Counted from the stretch's first letter, positions 26,642 through 35,560 are shown. The stretch is 64,000 nt of DNA from JBFELU01 sp041572755 (GCA_041572755.1 JBFFRY010000012.1:1-64000), one strand, 5' to 3'. Numbers and translations are program-made. The notes: a model not told the origin generated them from the sequence alone.

Positions 26642-27337
26642 TCAGCGCTCGGCGCCTTCCTGGTTGAAGCCGGGCCACTGCTCCTCGGGCACGTCGTCGT
26701 CGACCTTCCACCTGAGCCGGTTGTCGACCCGAAGGACGCCGTCGAGATGAGCCACGATCTCGGCCAGTGCCTCGGCCTCCGAACGGGTCTCCACCTCCCC
26801 TTGGAGACCCACCACGCCATCCTCGGAGGTCACCGTGACTGCACCGGGCTCCACGATGATGACACGGTTGGCCAGGAGCGTCTCGACGTCGGCGACGATC
26901 CCGGCGTCCTCGCGCACGAAGGACTTGACGACGTCGGCCCGACTCACGATGCCGACCAGCTTCCCGGCCTGATCGACCACCGGGAGCCGCTTCACGTTGT
27001 GCTGCAGCATGGCGCGGGCCACCGCGGCGACCGTGTCTCTCTCCCGCACGGTCTCGACCGATGTCGCCATCACATCACCGACGCGCTCTGCGGACCCCAG
27101 CGCCGAGCGCTCCCTTCCCAGCAACGTGCCCAGAATCCGATGCCGGCGCGAGTCGTCCCGTTCCGCCTCGGCGGCGACGAAGTCGGCCTCGGTGATGATG
27201 CCCACCAAGCGGCCCTCGCCATCGGTGACGGGCAACCCACTCACGCCCTGGTCCAACAACACGGCGGCGGCATCCCGCAAGCTCGCCTCGGGAGGCACCG
27301 TGGCCGGATCCCGCGTCATCACGTCAGCAACAAACAT
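26642..27337 (-). CDS. CBS-pair and BON domain protein
   Basis: A 231-residue protein with two CBS domains (about residues 5-60 and 75-140; VMTRDPATVPPEASLRDAA and VMATSVETVRERDTVAAVA) and a C-terminal BON domain (VETLLANRVIIVEPGAVTV onward). CBS pairs bind adenine nucleotides and BON domains bind membranes or lipids, so this is probably a sensor or regulator. ATG 27337 with an overlapping GGAGG is preferred over the upstream in-frame start. It sits between aconitase X and the OCD enzyme, but no catalytic role there is evident. Confidence 0.85.
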   Translation of the reverse strand: MFVADVMTRDPATVPPEASLRDAAAVLLDQGVSGLPVTDGEGRLVGIITEADFVAAEAERDDSRRHRILGTLLGRERSALGSAERVGDVMATSVETVRERDTVAAVARAMLQHNVKRLPVVDQAGKLVGIVSRADVVKSFVREDAGIVADVETLLANRVIIVEPGAVTVTSEDGVVGLQGEVETRSEAEALAEIVAHLDGVLRVDNRLRWKVDDDVPEEQWPGFNQEGAER

Positions 27338-27394
27338 CCATTCCTCCGTTCTCGTTCCCCAGTACACCACACCCGCGCCACCAAAGCCCCCGGT

Positions 27395-27799
27395 TCATCC
27401 CAGGGTCACTTCCTCGCCGTCGATGCCGACCAGGCTGCCCTCGGCAATCGCTCCGAACGCCCCGGTATCGACGACCACCACCGGGCACGTGACCCCGTAG
27501 AGGAGCTCGGCGGCCAGGGCTCCGAGCATCACGATCTCGTCGGCGTGCTGAAGCACGATCCCCGCCGGACCGACCCCGAGGCGAATCAGCTCGGCCAGCA
27601 CGCTCGCCGACGAGCTGGAACCTCTCCCCGCCGGCATCACCAGGATCCGGCCTCCGATCTCCTGGCCACGCTGCGGATGGCGACGATCGATGATGACGCC
27701 CCTCTCCGCGTCGACTCCACCCCAGAAGCTGAGCGGGGCCGTCAACACGAGCGCCCTCCCCGATCCCCGACCCTCGAGCAGCACCCGGACCTCAGACAC
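27395..27799 (-). CDS. Aconitase X small (swivel) subunit
   Basis: A 134-residue DUF126-type swivelling domain that forms the small subunit of two-part aconitase X enzymes. Family features are EGRGSGRALVLTAPLSFWGGVD, the GRILVMPAGRGSSSSASVLAELI loop that reaches the active site, and VVVDTGAFGAIAEGSLVGIDG. Known activities are cis-3-hydroxy-L-proline dehydratase in bacteria and phosphomevalonate dehydratase in archaea. The start overlaps the large-subunit gene by eight bases, indicating coupled synthesis. Confidence 0.9.
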   Translation of the reverse strand: MSEVRVLLEGRGSGRALVLTAPLSFWGGVDAERGVIIDRRHPQRGQEIGGRILVMPAGRGSSSSASVLAELIRLGVGPAGIVLQHADEIVMLGALAAELLYGVTCPVVVVDTGAFGAIAEGSLVGIDGEEVTLG

Positions 27800-29057
27800 C
27801 GGCCCACAGCTCCTGGTCGCGGGTCACCGAGCCTGCGACGGCCGACGCCACGCACTCCTCGGCGCTCCCGAAGACGACGTCCACCCCCAGGTTGGTGGGC
27901 GCATAGAAGGCCCACTTGGCCGAGTCGGTCATCACCGCACCCCGGCGGTTCCTGATGATCGGGGTGATGTAGGTGCAGGTGTCGGTGACCACGCAGGCTC
28001 CCGACCCCTCGATCGCCGCGATCGAGGAGGGCGGCGCCGCCGCCAAGACGTCGCGCCCCGTCGAGACATACAGCTCGAGCGCCGGATCCACCCGGCGACC
28101 GGCCAGCAGCGCCGCGAGGTGCTCCAACTCGGCGAGGGAGTAGTGGGGGGTGCCGAGGCACACGGCCGACAGCGTCTCCCCCGGCGTCGTGGACAGATCA
28201 TCCCGAGCCGCCACGATGAGGTCCGGCGTCACCTCGACCGTCGCCGCGGGCCGCCGCCCGCCCAGGGCCGATTCCGTTGTGGGAGCCTCGGGTGTCGAAC
28301 CGACCACATGCATCAACCCCACCCCGCCCGAGGATGCGGCTGCGGCCCCCATCGCCTTGAGCCGGTCCTCCCCGAGGCCGGGCGGCAACCCCTCGATCAC
28401 GGGGATGCGAACCCCGGCCTGGTGTCCGACCAGGTGACCCAACACCGGATACAGGACGTCACTCGCCGTCAGATCGTCCGGCAGCGCCCCGATGCGGAAG
28501 AGGACCTCCCCGTGACGGTTCTCGTCGAGGTGGAGCCCCGCCGCCGGCACGCGGCCCGTGATGGCGGCGCAGATGTCGACGAAGTCCCCGTAGCGGTGCG
28601 TCCTGGCCCCCAGCACCGAGTTGGCGAACACGATGGCATTCGATTCTGCCCAGGCGATCTGCTCACCGAAGGAGGGCCGGGTCGTCAACTGGTAGGGGGC
28701 GCAGGTCCAGGTCGGGGCGCATCCCATGCGCTCGTAGGCGTCGGCCAGTTCCCGTGATCGGGCCGCATGCTCCGGATCCCCGACATACAACTCGGGGTGG
28801 AGGAGATCGAGCGACGTGACGTTCAGCGTGGTCGGTACCCGCACCCGTCCTCCGCCGTCCGCCAGACGGAGGGCGAAGTCGAGGCCGGACCGGCCGTGAT
28901 AGAGGCACGAGTCGATGTGGGCCGAGGTGACGTCCAGGAGACGCTGCGCTCCCATGGCTCGGGCGAGCCGAACGATCACCGTCATCGCCAGACGATCGGC
29001 CTCGCTCCCCTCACCGGCCAGGCGGGCCCGATCGTCCGGTGAGAGCTCGAGGGTCAC
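27792..29057 (-). CDS. Aconitase X catalytic (large) subunit
   Basis: A 421-residue DUF521-type catalytic subunit starting at GTG 29057. Diagnostic parts are DVTSAHIDSCLYHG near the start, TCAPYQLTTRPSFGEQIAWAESNA, FANSVLGARTHRYGDFVD, and the C-terminal GACVVTDTCTYITPI whose cysteines fit iron-sulfur ligation. With its small subunit it would dehydrate a hydroxyacid or hydroxyproline substrate. Located 32 bases after livF in the same direction, so uptake by the Liv transporter and dehydration are probably co-expressed. Phosphomevalonate dehydratase is less likely because no mevalonate gene is nearby. Confidence 0.9.
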   Translation of the reverse strand: MTLELSPDDRARLAGEGSEADRLAMTVIVRLARAMGAQRLLDVTSAHIDSCLYHGRSGLDFALRLADGGGRVRVPTTLNVTSLDLLHPELYVGDPEHAARSRELADAYERMGCAPTWTCAPYQLTTRPSFGEQIAWAESNAIVFANSVLGARTHRYGDFVDICAAITGRVPAAGLHLDENRHGEVLFRIGALPDDLTASDVLYPVLGHLVGHQAGVRIPVIEGLPPGLGEDRLKAMGAAAASSGGVGLMHVVGSTPEAPTTESALGGRRPAATVEVTPDLIVAARDDLSTTPGETLSAVCLGTPHYSLAELEHLAALLAGRRVDPALELYVSTGRDVLAAAPPSSIAAIEGSGACVVTDTCTYITPIIRNRRGAVMTDSAKWAFYAPTNLGVDVVFGSAEECVASAVAGSVTRDQELWAGV

Positions 29058-29089
29058 GGGAGCCTGCTCGAAGCCAGCCCCGACACCCC

Positions 29090-29821
29090 TCAGTCGACCT
29101 CGCCCAGGTAGGCCTGACGCATCTGGGGGTTGGCCAGCAGGCCCTCTGCGGTATCGGCGAGCACGATCTGGCCGGTTTGCAGGACGTAGCCGCGATCGGC
29201 GATCGAGAGCGCCATGTTGGCGTTCTGCTCCACGACGAACACGGTCGTACCGGCCTCGTTGATCTGCTCGATGATCTCGAAGTTCTGTGCCACCAGGACC
29301 GGCGCCAGCCCCATCGACGGCTCATCCATCAGCAGCACCTTGGGCTGGGCCATCAACGCTCTGCCCACCGCCACCATCTGCTGCTCGCCCCCGGAGAGCG
29401 TGCCCGCCTTCTGATGCATGCGTTCCTTCACGCGGGGGAACAGCTCGAAGATCCGCTCGATGTCGGCGTCGAGGTTCTGGCGGTCCTTCCTGAGATACGC
29501 CCCGATCTCCAGGTTCTCCTTGACGGTCATCCGCTTGAAGAGACGCCGGTTCTCAGGGACCATCGAGATGCCCCGCTCCACCCGCTCCGAGGTGGGCCGG
29601 CCGCTGATCACCTCACCGTCGAGGTAGACGGCGCCGGTGGTCGGCTCGACCATGCCGAGGATCGTCTTCAGCGTGGTCGTCTTGCCCGAGGCGTTGCCGC
29701 CCAGCAGGCACACGATCTCTCCATCCCGGATCTCGATGTCGACGTCTTTGAGCATGTGGACCGGGCCGTAATGGGTGTTCACACTGCGGAACTCGAGGAC
29801 GGGGGTGCCGTTGCCGCTCAT
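29090..29821 (-). CDS. livF: Branched-chain amino acid ABC transporter ATPase LivF
   Basis: A 243-residue ATP-binding subunit. Walker A is GGNASGKTT, the signature LSGGEQQMVAVGRALM, and Walker B VLLMDEPSMGLAP; MVPENRRLFKRMTVKENL is the LivF-type Q-loop region. The Walker A has GG where GP is usual. The start overlaps the livG stop by four bases. It energises import of branched-chain or other amino acids together with LivG, LivM, LivH and the binding protein LivK. Confidence 0.95.
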   Translation of the reverse strand: MSGNGTPVLEFRSVNTHYGPVHMLKDVDIEIRDGEIVCLLGGNASGKTTTLKTILGMVEPTTGAVYLDGEVISGRPTSERVERGISMVPENRRLFKRMTVKENLEIGAYLRKDRQNLDADIERIFELFPRVKERMHQKAGTLSGGEQQMVAVGRALMAQPKVLLMDEPSMGLAPVLVAQNFEIIEQINEAGTTVFVVEQNANMALSIADRGYVLQTGQIVLADTAEGLLANPQMRQAYLGEVD

Positions 29822-30609
29822 GGCCCGTTCCCCTCGGTGGCCGTCGTCCCCAGGTAGGCCTCGATGACGCGCTGGTCATGCGACACCTCGTCGTAGTGGC
29901 CCTCGGCGATCTTGCGACCGTAGTCGAGAACCACCACCCGGTCGGAGACACCCCGCACCACCTTCATGTCGTGTTCGATCACCACGATCGTGAAGCCCTT
30001 CTCGTCGCGCAGTTGGCGGATGAGCCCGGTGAGCTCCCTGGTCTCCCGGGGGTTCATGCCGGCGGTCGGCTCGTCGAGCAGCAACACGATGGGCCGGGTG
30101 GCCATGGCGCGAGCGATCTCGAGGCGACGCCGGTTGGCGTACGACAGCGCATAGGCCGGTTGATCGAAGCGGTAGCCGACGAGCCTACTGCCGAAGAACG
30201 ACAGCACCTCCTTGGCCCGTTCCTCGATCTCCGCCTCCTCGTGAAGGAAACGCGGGGTTCGGAGAATGGCGCCGAACGGGCCCACCCGGGTCCGGCAGTG
30301 CTGGGCGACCATGATGTTCTCCAACACGGTCATGTTGGCGAAGAGCCGCACGTTCTGGAACGTGCGGGCGATGCCGAGGCGGGTGATGTCGCTGGGTGTG
30401 AACCCGACGATGCTCTCGCCCTGGAAGAGAATGTCTCCTCCGTCGGGGGTGAACATGCCGGAGATCACATTGAAGAACGTGGTCTTGCCGGCGCCGTTGG
30501 GGCCGATCACGCTGACGATCTCGCCTTCGTTGATCTCGAAGTCGAGGTCGTCCAGGGCGTGCAGCCCGCCGAACAGCTTGGAAAGGCCGGCCGTCTCGAG
30601 GATCGCCAT
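29818..30609 (-). CDS. livG: Branched-chain amino acid ABC transporter ATPase LivG
   Basis: A 263-residue ATP-binding subunit with Walker A GPNGAGKTTFFNVISG, LivG-type GIARTFQNVRLFANMTVLENIMVA, signature ALSYANRRRLEIARAMA (a relaxed LSYG form typical of LivG) and Walker B VLLLDEPTAGMNPRET. It shares one base with the end of livM and four with livF, showing tight coupling. Confidence 0.95.
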   Translation of the reverse strand: MAILETAGLSKLFGGLHALDDLDFEINEGEIVSVIGPNGAGKTTFFNVISGMFTPDGGDILFQGESIVGFTPSDITRLGIARTFQNVRLFANMTVLENIMVAQHCRTRVGPFGAILRTPRFLHEEAEIEERAKEVLSFFGSRLVGYRFDQPAYALSYANRRRLEIARAMATRPIVLLLDEPTAGMNPRETRELTGLIRQLRDEKGFTIVVIEHDMKVVRGVSDRVVVLDYGRKIAEGHYDEVSHDQRVIEAYLGTTATEGNGP

Positions 30610-32651
30610 CAGTCGACCCCCTCCGCCGCTTCATCTTCCTGATCGAGCTGCTTGCGCAGCCAGGCATCCTGGAGGAACTCCTCCTGGTGGAGCTCCCGGG
30701 ACCGACGGATGCTGGGCAGCAGGCCCTCGGGCCGCTTCAGCATCATCCACACCAGCAGGGCCCCATAGATGAGGAGCTTGTAGTCCTCGAACTCGCGCAG
30801 CAGGCCCGGCTGGGTGGGCCCACCCAGGATCCCGACCAGCATGAAGGCACCCACTGCAACCCCGGGGATGTTGCCCATACCGCCCACGATGATCAGCACC
30901 AGCACGATGATCGACACCAGCAAGGCGAAGCTGTTGGGGAAGATCGACCCGATCTTGACGGCGAACAGCGCTCCGCCGAAGGACGCCAGGATGGCGCCGG
31001 TGATGAAGGCCAGCAGCTTGGCGGTGACGATGTTGATGCCCATCGCCTCGGCGACCTGCTCGTCCTCCCGCATCGCCATCCAGGCCCGTCCCACCCGGGA
31101 GTCCTGGATACGCCACGAGATGTAGGCGGCCAGGATCGCAAAGAGCAGCACCATGTACACGATGGCCTGGGTGTTGGTGCCGAGGATCTCGATCGGGCCC
31201 TCGTCCTTGGCGAAGAACCACAGGCTGAAGACCACACCGGCTATGGCGAACGCAAATGCGCCGAGCCGCCACAGCGCCGATGAACGGACCTCACCGTCCG
31301 ACGAGGACAGGCGGTTCCCGTTGCGCACCGCCCACCAGACGGCGTAGCCCGCCAACCCCGCGGTGACCAGGCTCAACGCGATCACCGCGAAACCGCGGCT
31401 GATGATGATCGATGGGACGTTGATGATGCCCTGGGCTCCTCCCGTGATCGGCTTCGTCCAATCGGAGAGGAACATGATGCGGACGATCTCCCCGAAGCCG
31501 AGAGTGACGATCGCCAGGTAGTCGCCGCGCATCCGGATCACCGGGGTCCCCACCATGATCCCGGCGATCACCGCGGCCACGATCACGATCAGAATGACGA
31601 TCCAGAAGGGCCATTCGGGGGTGATCCGCGGTGATTCGGGAGACATGAGGATCGCCGTCGTGTAGGCACCCACCGCGAAGAACGCCACGTAGCCCAGGTC
31701 GAGGAGGCCGGCGAGGCCGACCACCACGTTGAGACCGAGACCCATGAGCAAGAACAGGCCCACCGTCGCAAAGATCTCGTTGACGAAACCGCCGACGAAG
31801 GTCGGCATCCAGAACCCGAGGAAGATCAAGACGACCGCTGCGACGAAGCCGGAGCGGCGACGAGTCTCCTCGGGGAGCGCCGCGAATCGCTCTCGGAACG
31901 ACTCCCGACGGCCACCCAGGGCATAGGTGATCCCGCCCCCGGTGACGAAGACGACGATGGCGGCCACCCAATGGAGCCCGCGGGTCGAGGGATCGTGGAG
32001 CCAATCCGCCACCGGTTCCAGGTCGGGGAGGAGCCAGCCCACCAGCGCCGCGTCGTCGATTCCTCGCAGCAACTGGCCGATGATCAGCTCCAGCATCGAC
32101 ACCACCACCACCCAGACCGCTCCACCGATCACCGCCTTGCGCAGCCGCTCTCCGAGAAGGTGGAAGCCGCCTCCGATGGCGCCGAGCGCCGCGCCGCCGA
32201 GCAACACGGCGAGGACCCCGAACGCAACGCTCGCCTCGCCGTCGCCCCGCGTGAACGTCAGCAGCTCGAGAAGCCGGGGAGACACGTTGGGAAGGCTGTC
32301 CCGCAGATTGACCGAATCGATGAGCAGGATGAACGCTGCCAGCACACCCCCGGCGAGGAGCCCTGCCGCCGCACCTCCCACGACGTTGTGGAGCCCCTTG
32401 GGGGGTGCCTCCATTCCTTCCAGAACCTTCTTGTCGGTGGCCTGATAGCCGAAGGCGAGGGGCATCCAGACCAGCGCCAGGTAGCCGAGACCGAGGATCG
32501 GATCGACGATCGCCCTATCGCTGAATGCTTCGACCATGCCGATCACCGACACGAACACGGTGCCGATGCCGGCGATGAGTCCCCACTTGACCACCCGGCC
32601 GTAGTCGAACCGTGCCGGAGTCTCGATCGATGGGGCGGTGGCGACAGCCAT
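30609..32651 (-). CDS. livM: ABC permease LivM with long N-terminal extension
   Basis: A 680-residue permease, about twice the usual LivM length. The LivM core starts near residue 270 (GLGLNVVVGLAGLLDLGYVAFFAVGAY) and includes RMRGDYLAIVTLGFGEIVR and the cytoplasmic coupling loop DSRVGRAWMAMREDEQVAEAMGIN. Residues 1-265 add roughly six further hydrophobic segments not found in classical LivM, and the C terminus ends in a charged 40-residue tail. The extension may be a fused membrane domain of unknown role. It shares one base with livH (TGATG). Confidence 0.92.
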   Translation of the reverse strand: MAVATAPSIETPARFDYGRVVKWGLIAGIGTVFVSVIGMVEAFSDRAIVDPILGLGYLALVWMPLAFGYQATDKKVLEGMEAPPKGLHNVVGGAAAGLLAGGVLAAFILLIDSVNLRDSLPNVSPRLLELLTFTRGDGEASVAFGVLAVLLGGAALGAIGGGFHLLGERLRKAVIGGAVWVVVVSMLELIIGQLLRGIDDAALVGWLLPDLEPVADWLHDPSTRGLHWVAAIVVFVTGGGITYALGGRRESFRERFAALPEETRRRSGFVAAVVLIFLGFWMPTFVGGFVNEIFATVGLFLLMGLGLNVVVGLAGLLDLGYVAFFAVGAYTTAILMSPESPRITPEWPFWIVILIVIVAAVIAGIMVGTPVIRMRGDYLAIVTLGFGEIVRIMFLSDWTKPITGGAQGIINVPSIIISRGFAVIALSLVTAGLAGYAVWWAVRNGNRLSSSDGEVRSSALWRLGAFAFAIAGVVFSLWFFAKDEGPIEILGTNTQAIVYMVLLFAILAAYISWRIQDSRVGRAWMAMREDEQVAEAMGINIVTAKLLAFITGAILASFGGALFAVKIGSIFPNSFALLVSIIVLVLIIVGGMGNIPGVAVGAFMLVGILGGPTQPGLLREFEDYKLLIYGALLVWMMLKRPEGLLPSIRRSRELHQEEFLQDAWLRKQLDQEDEAAEGVD

Positions 32652-33946
32652 CAGCCCCGCTCCTCCACCGCGAGGCGCTCACCGAGCAGGCCGGTGGGCC
32701 TGAAGATGAGCACCAGCACCAGCGCCGTGAAAGCGACCACGTCCTTGAGCTGGCTCTGACCGGGGACGATCACGGCGAGCCCGAAGTCGCGCAACGTGGG
32801 GACGATCAACGTCACGAGGAAGGCGATGCCGAGCACTGCGGCCGCTGATTGCCACAGCCACTCCTGGAAGCGGTGGCGCTTCCACACCATCAATGCGGCC
32901 ACAACGCCGAACAACACGCCGATGAGGAGGGGAAGCGGCAGCTCCCAGGCCCAGCCGCCCAACACCACCTGGGGACCCAGCGACTCGAACAAGCCGAGGC
33001 TCACCCCGCCCAGGTAGGCCCCGGCCATGTTGCCGATGCCGCCCAAGACGGCGGCGGTGAAGGCCTTGATCCCGGGTAGGAAGCCGGTGAAGAAACTCAC
33101 TTTGCGGAACAGGAGGGCCCACAGCGATCCGGCGACACCGGCCATGGCACCGCCGACGGCGAAGGTGACCACGATCACCCGGTCGACGTTGATGCCCATC
33201 AAACCGGCGATCTCCTTGTCTTCGGCCACCGCCCGCATCGCCCGGCCGGTCTTGGTGCGGGTCACGAAAACGAAGAGCCCGATCATGGCGACGGCCGCCA
33301 GGGCGATCACGATCACCTGGACCTTCTGCACGGTGAAGCCCAACAACTGGAACGGGTCCTCTCTGAGACTCTCCGGGAGTTGGGGGTACGTGAGGAACCC
33401 GGAGCCGAACAACCCGCGGAAGGTGTATTGCAGGAAGAACGACATCCCGATCGAGGTAATGAGCGGGATCAGCCTGGGGGAGCCCCGCAGCGGTCGGTAG
33501 GCGATCCGCTCCACCAGCACCGCCACCAACATCGAGGTCGCCGCCGACGCCACCAGGAGGATCGCCAGAGCGAGGAAGAAGTTGTCTTCCCACATGCCGC
33601 CTGCGGCCATCGAGTCGGCGGCGAAGAACCCCACCATCGCCCCGCTCATGAAGACCTCGCCGTGGGCGAAGTTGATGAAGCCCAACACGCCGTAGACCAT
33701 CGAGTAGCCCAGGGCGATGAGTCCGTACATCGAGCCCTGAGCGAGGCCGGTCACCGTCAGCCCGCGCCAGGCATCAGCGCTGAGCCCCTCCCCCTTGGCG
33801 CTGAGGGTGATGGCACCGATCACCCCCCACAAGATCACGACGACGAAGCCGACGCGGACCGCCCACAGGACGGCCCCGACCCAGTCGAAGGAGGCGCGGC
33901 GCACCGTGCGTCCTCGAGTGAGCAGTGGCGTGCCTTTCGTCGTCAT
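32651..33946 (-). CDS. livH: ABC permease LivH with internal insertion
   Basis: A 431-residue permease; classical LivH has about 290-310. The core shows GSMYGLIALGYSMVYGVLGFINFAHGEVFM, the coupling loop RTKTGRAMRAVAEDKEIAGLMGIN and the terminal LVLIFRPTGLLGE. About 60 residues precede the first core helix, and about 80 hydrophobic residues are inserted before the last helix (LPLLIGVLFGVVAALMVWKR onward). The extra segments parallel those in LivM, so the pair may form an enlarged translocation unit. A strong hairpin separates it from livK. Confidence 0.92.
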   Translation of the reverse strand: MTTKGTPLLTRGRTVRRASFDWVGAVLWAVRVGFVVVILWGVIGAITLSAKGEGLSADAWRGLTVTGLAQGSMYGLIALGYSMVYGVLGFINFAHGEVFMSGAMVGFFAADSMAAGGMWEDNFFLALAILLVASAATSMLVAVLVERIAYRPLRGSPRLIPLITSIGMSFFLQYTFRGLFGSGFLTYPQLPESLREDPFQLLGFTVQKVQVIVIALAAVAMIGLFVFVTRTKTGRAMRAVAEDKEIAGLMGINVDRVIVVTFAVGGAMAGVAGSLWALLFRKVSFFTGFLPGIKAFTAAVLGGIGNMAGAYLGGVSLGLFESLGPQVVLGGWAWELPLPLLIGVLFGVVAALMVWKRHRFQEWLWQSAAAVLGIAFLVTLIVPTLRDFGLAVIVPGQSQLKDVVAFTALVLVLIFRPTGLLGERLAVEERG

Positions 33947-33956
33947 CGGTATAGGC

Positions 33957-33988
33957 GCGCCCGGTCCCGCTGATGCGGGACCGGGCGC
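33957..33988 (-). terminator. Strong hairpin between livK and livH
   Basis: A perfect 14-bp GC-rich stem (33957-33970 with 33975-33988) with loop TGAT, 27 bases after the livK stop and 10 bases before the livH start on the minus strand. No T tract follows. It probably protects the livK message or attenuates read-through so that the binding protein is made in excess of the permeases. Confidence 0.65.
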
Positions 33989-34015
33989 ATTGCCTTGGTC
34001 AAGTGACTTCGAAGC

Positions 34016-35413
34016 CTACGGGCACGAAGCCAGGATCTCGAAGCCGTCGTCCAACGTCGACTTGGCACACACGGTCGCATCTGCCAGCGCATCCTCCGAA
34101 GCGGAGTCTGTGTGGTAGAAGATCGCAACTGCCTGCGAGCCACAGTCGCCGAAGGCGTCGCACGCCAGGGTCCCGGTCACGCCGGAGAACCCACTGAGCG
34201 CGTACAGCTCATCGCGGAGCGCCTGCCGGTCGACCCACAGAGCTCCATCGTGCTCGACTGCAACGGCCTCGATGGCACTGAGCAGCATCATCGTGGCGTC
34301 GTAGGTGTGGGCATGGAACGCCGCCAGCGGCGCCTCACCGTACGTTGCTTCGTACTCGGCCCTGAAGTCCGCGTACGACACGCCGGTGTAACCGCTTCCG
34401 GCGAACTGGAGATCGGGACCCGAGAAGTACATGCCCTCGGACTCCTCCAGCGCCATGAAGTCGGTGATGAACAGACCATCGGCACCGAACAGGATCACGT
34501 CCTCGAGACCGGCCACTCCCCCGACCTGCTGGATGATGAAGTCACCCTCCGGCGGGAAGATCGGGAAGTAGATGACCTCGGGAGCGCCACCGGCAACCTC
34601 GGTGAGCACCGGCACCATGTCGGTGTCGCCCTTGTTCACACCCACGAAGGTGGTGACGGTCCCGCCCAACTCCTCGAAGGAAGCCGAGAACGCTGCCGCC
34701 AGACCCTCGGTGTAGGGGTCGCCGTCATGGATCGCCGCAGCCGTCGACACGCCGAGCGTCTCGAAGGCGTACTGCGCAGCGGCGGCACCCTGGAACAGGT
34801 CGTTGTGCGCCGTCCGGTAGTACCCGGGCTGCCACGCCGGATTGGCGTTGCCCTGCAGATCGGACGTCAGCGACGGCGAGGTGTTCGAGCCCGAGATGAG
34901 CACGAGGCCCGCCTCGGAGAAAATCCCCGCTGCCGGAACGGCAGCACCGGAACAGGTGGTGCCGATCACGCCGAGCACGCCGTCCTGCGCGGCGATCGCC
35001 TGGGCGCCCGCCTGGCCGCCCTCGGCGTTGCACAGGTCGTCTTCGACGGTGCCCAGATCCACATCATGGCCCAGGACCTGACCGTAGTGCCCGATGGCGA
35101 TTTCCACGCCCCGCACCTGGTCGACGCCCAGGAACTCGACCGCACCCGAGATCGCCTGCAGCGCTCGGATCTGAACGGCCTCGCCCTCCTCGATCAGCAC
35201 GCCGCCGAGCGGACCCGCCGCCGGCGGGAACTCGTCGTGCTCATCGTGCTCGGTGGTCGTGGGCGCCTCGGTGGTCGCAGCCGCCTCGGTGGTGGCAGCC
35301 GCCTCGGTGGTCGTCGGAGCCGCCGTCGTGTCTGCGGCGTCGTCGTCGTCGCCGCAAGCGGCGACGACCAGCGCAAACGCAAACAGCAGCGCCAATACGT
35401 TTCTCTTCTTCAT
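34016..35413 (-). CDS. livK: ABC transporter substrate-binding lipoprotein LivK
   Basis: A 465-residue lipoprotein from ATG 35413. Residues 1-21 form the signal with lipobox VVAAC, followed by an acidic run and a Thr/Glu/Ala-rich linker built from tandem repeats. From about residue 65 the type-1 periplasmic-binding fold follows, with EGEAVQIRALQAISG and GVLGVIGTTCSGAAVPAAGIF as conserved blocks. It delivers an amino acid or related ligand to LivHMGF. The frame is open nearly 300 codons upstream, but that part overlaps the divergent VWA gene and is not coding. The -10 element and a leader hairpin lie upstream. Confidence 0.94.
   Translation of the reverse strand: MKKRNVLALLFAFALVVAACGDDDDAADTTAAPTTTEAAATTEAAATTEAPTTTEHDEHDEFPPAAGPLGGVLIEEGEAVQIRALQAISGAVEFLGVDQVRGVEIAIGHYGQVLGHDVDLGTVEDDLCNAEGGQAGAQAIAAQDGVLGVIGTTCSGAAVPAAGIFSEAGLVLISGSNTSPSLTSDLQGNANPAWQPGYYRTAHNDLFQGAAAAQYAFETLGVSTAAAIHDGDPYTEGLAAAFSASFEELGGTVTTFVGVNKGDTDMVPVLTEVAGGAPEVIYFPIFPPEGDFIIQQVGGVAGLEDVILFGADGLFITDFMALEESEGMYFSGPDLQFAGSGYTGVSYADFRAEYEATYGEAPLAAFHAHTYDATMMLLSAIEAVAVEHDGALWVDRQALRDELYALSGFSGVTGTLACDAFGDCGSQAVAIFYHTDSASEDALADATVCAKSTLDDGFEILASCP
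35264..35317. repeat. Three 18-bp tandem repeats in livK linker
   Basis: Three near-identical 18-base units starting CGCCTCGGTGGT encode the repeated ATTEAA-type linker just after the livK lipobox. They are in-frame, so unit number can change without breaking the gene. Confidence 0.8.
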
Positions 35414-35447
35414 ATTCGTCCTCTGTTGTCGCCATTCCTCCCACATG

Positions 35448-35465
35448 CCCGGCCCGAGGGCCGGG
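35448..35465 (-). promoter_or_regulatory. Leader hairpin of livK
   Basis: A palindrome CCCGGCCC-GA-GGGCCGGG, able to fold as a 7-bp stem with a CGAG tetraloop, lies in the livK 5' leader between the -10 element and the start codon. It could stabilise the leader or bind a regulator. Confidence 0.45.
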
Positions 35466-35476
35466 ATGGTCGGGCG

Positions 35477-35482
35477 ATTGTA
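35477..35482 (-). promoter_or_regulatory. livK -10 element
   Basis: TACAAT on the minus strand, the same hexamer as upstream of recA, 63 bases before the livK ATG. The -35 region is weak. Confidence 0.55.
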
Positions 35483-35546
35483 TCGGGGCGACGGGCAAGA
35501 TGCACCCTCAGTCGTCGGCGGGCCGTCCTGAGCCTCAAGATCATGG

Positions 35547-35552
35547 GAGAAT
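35547..35552 (+). promoter_or_regulatory. Putative -10 of VWA gene
   Basis: GAGAAT, eight bases before GTG 35561, with no ribosome-binding site. It is a weaker version of the leaderless layout seen elsewhere in the window. Confidence 0.35.
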
Positions 35553-35560
35553 GACCGGCT

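Noticed and set aside
27395..29057. Archaeal-type phosphomevalonate dehydratase
   Set aside because: No mevalonate-pathway genes nearby; a transporter and OCD/DAO enzymes favour amino/imino-acid catabolism. Not fully excluded.
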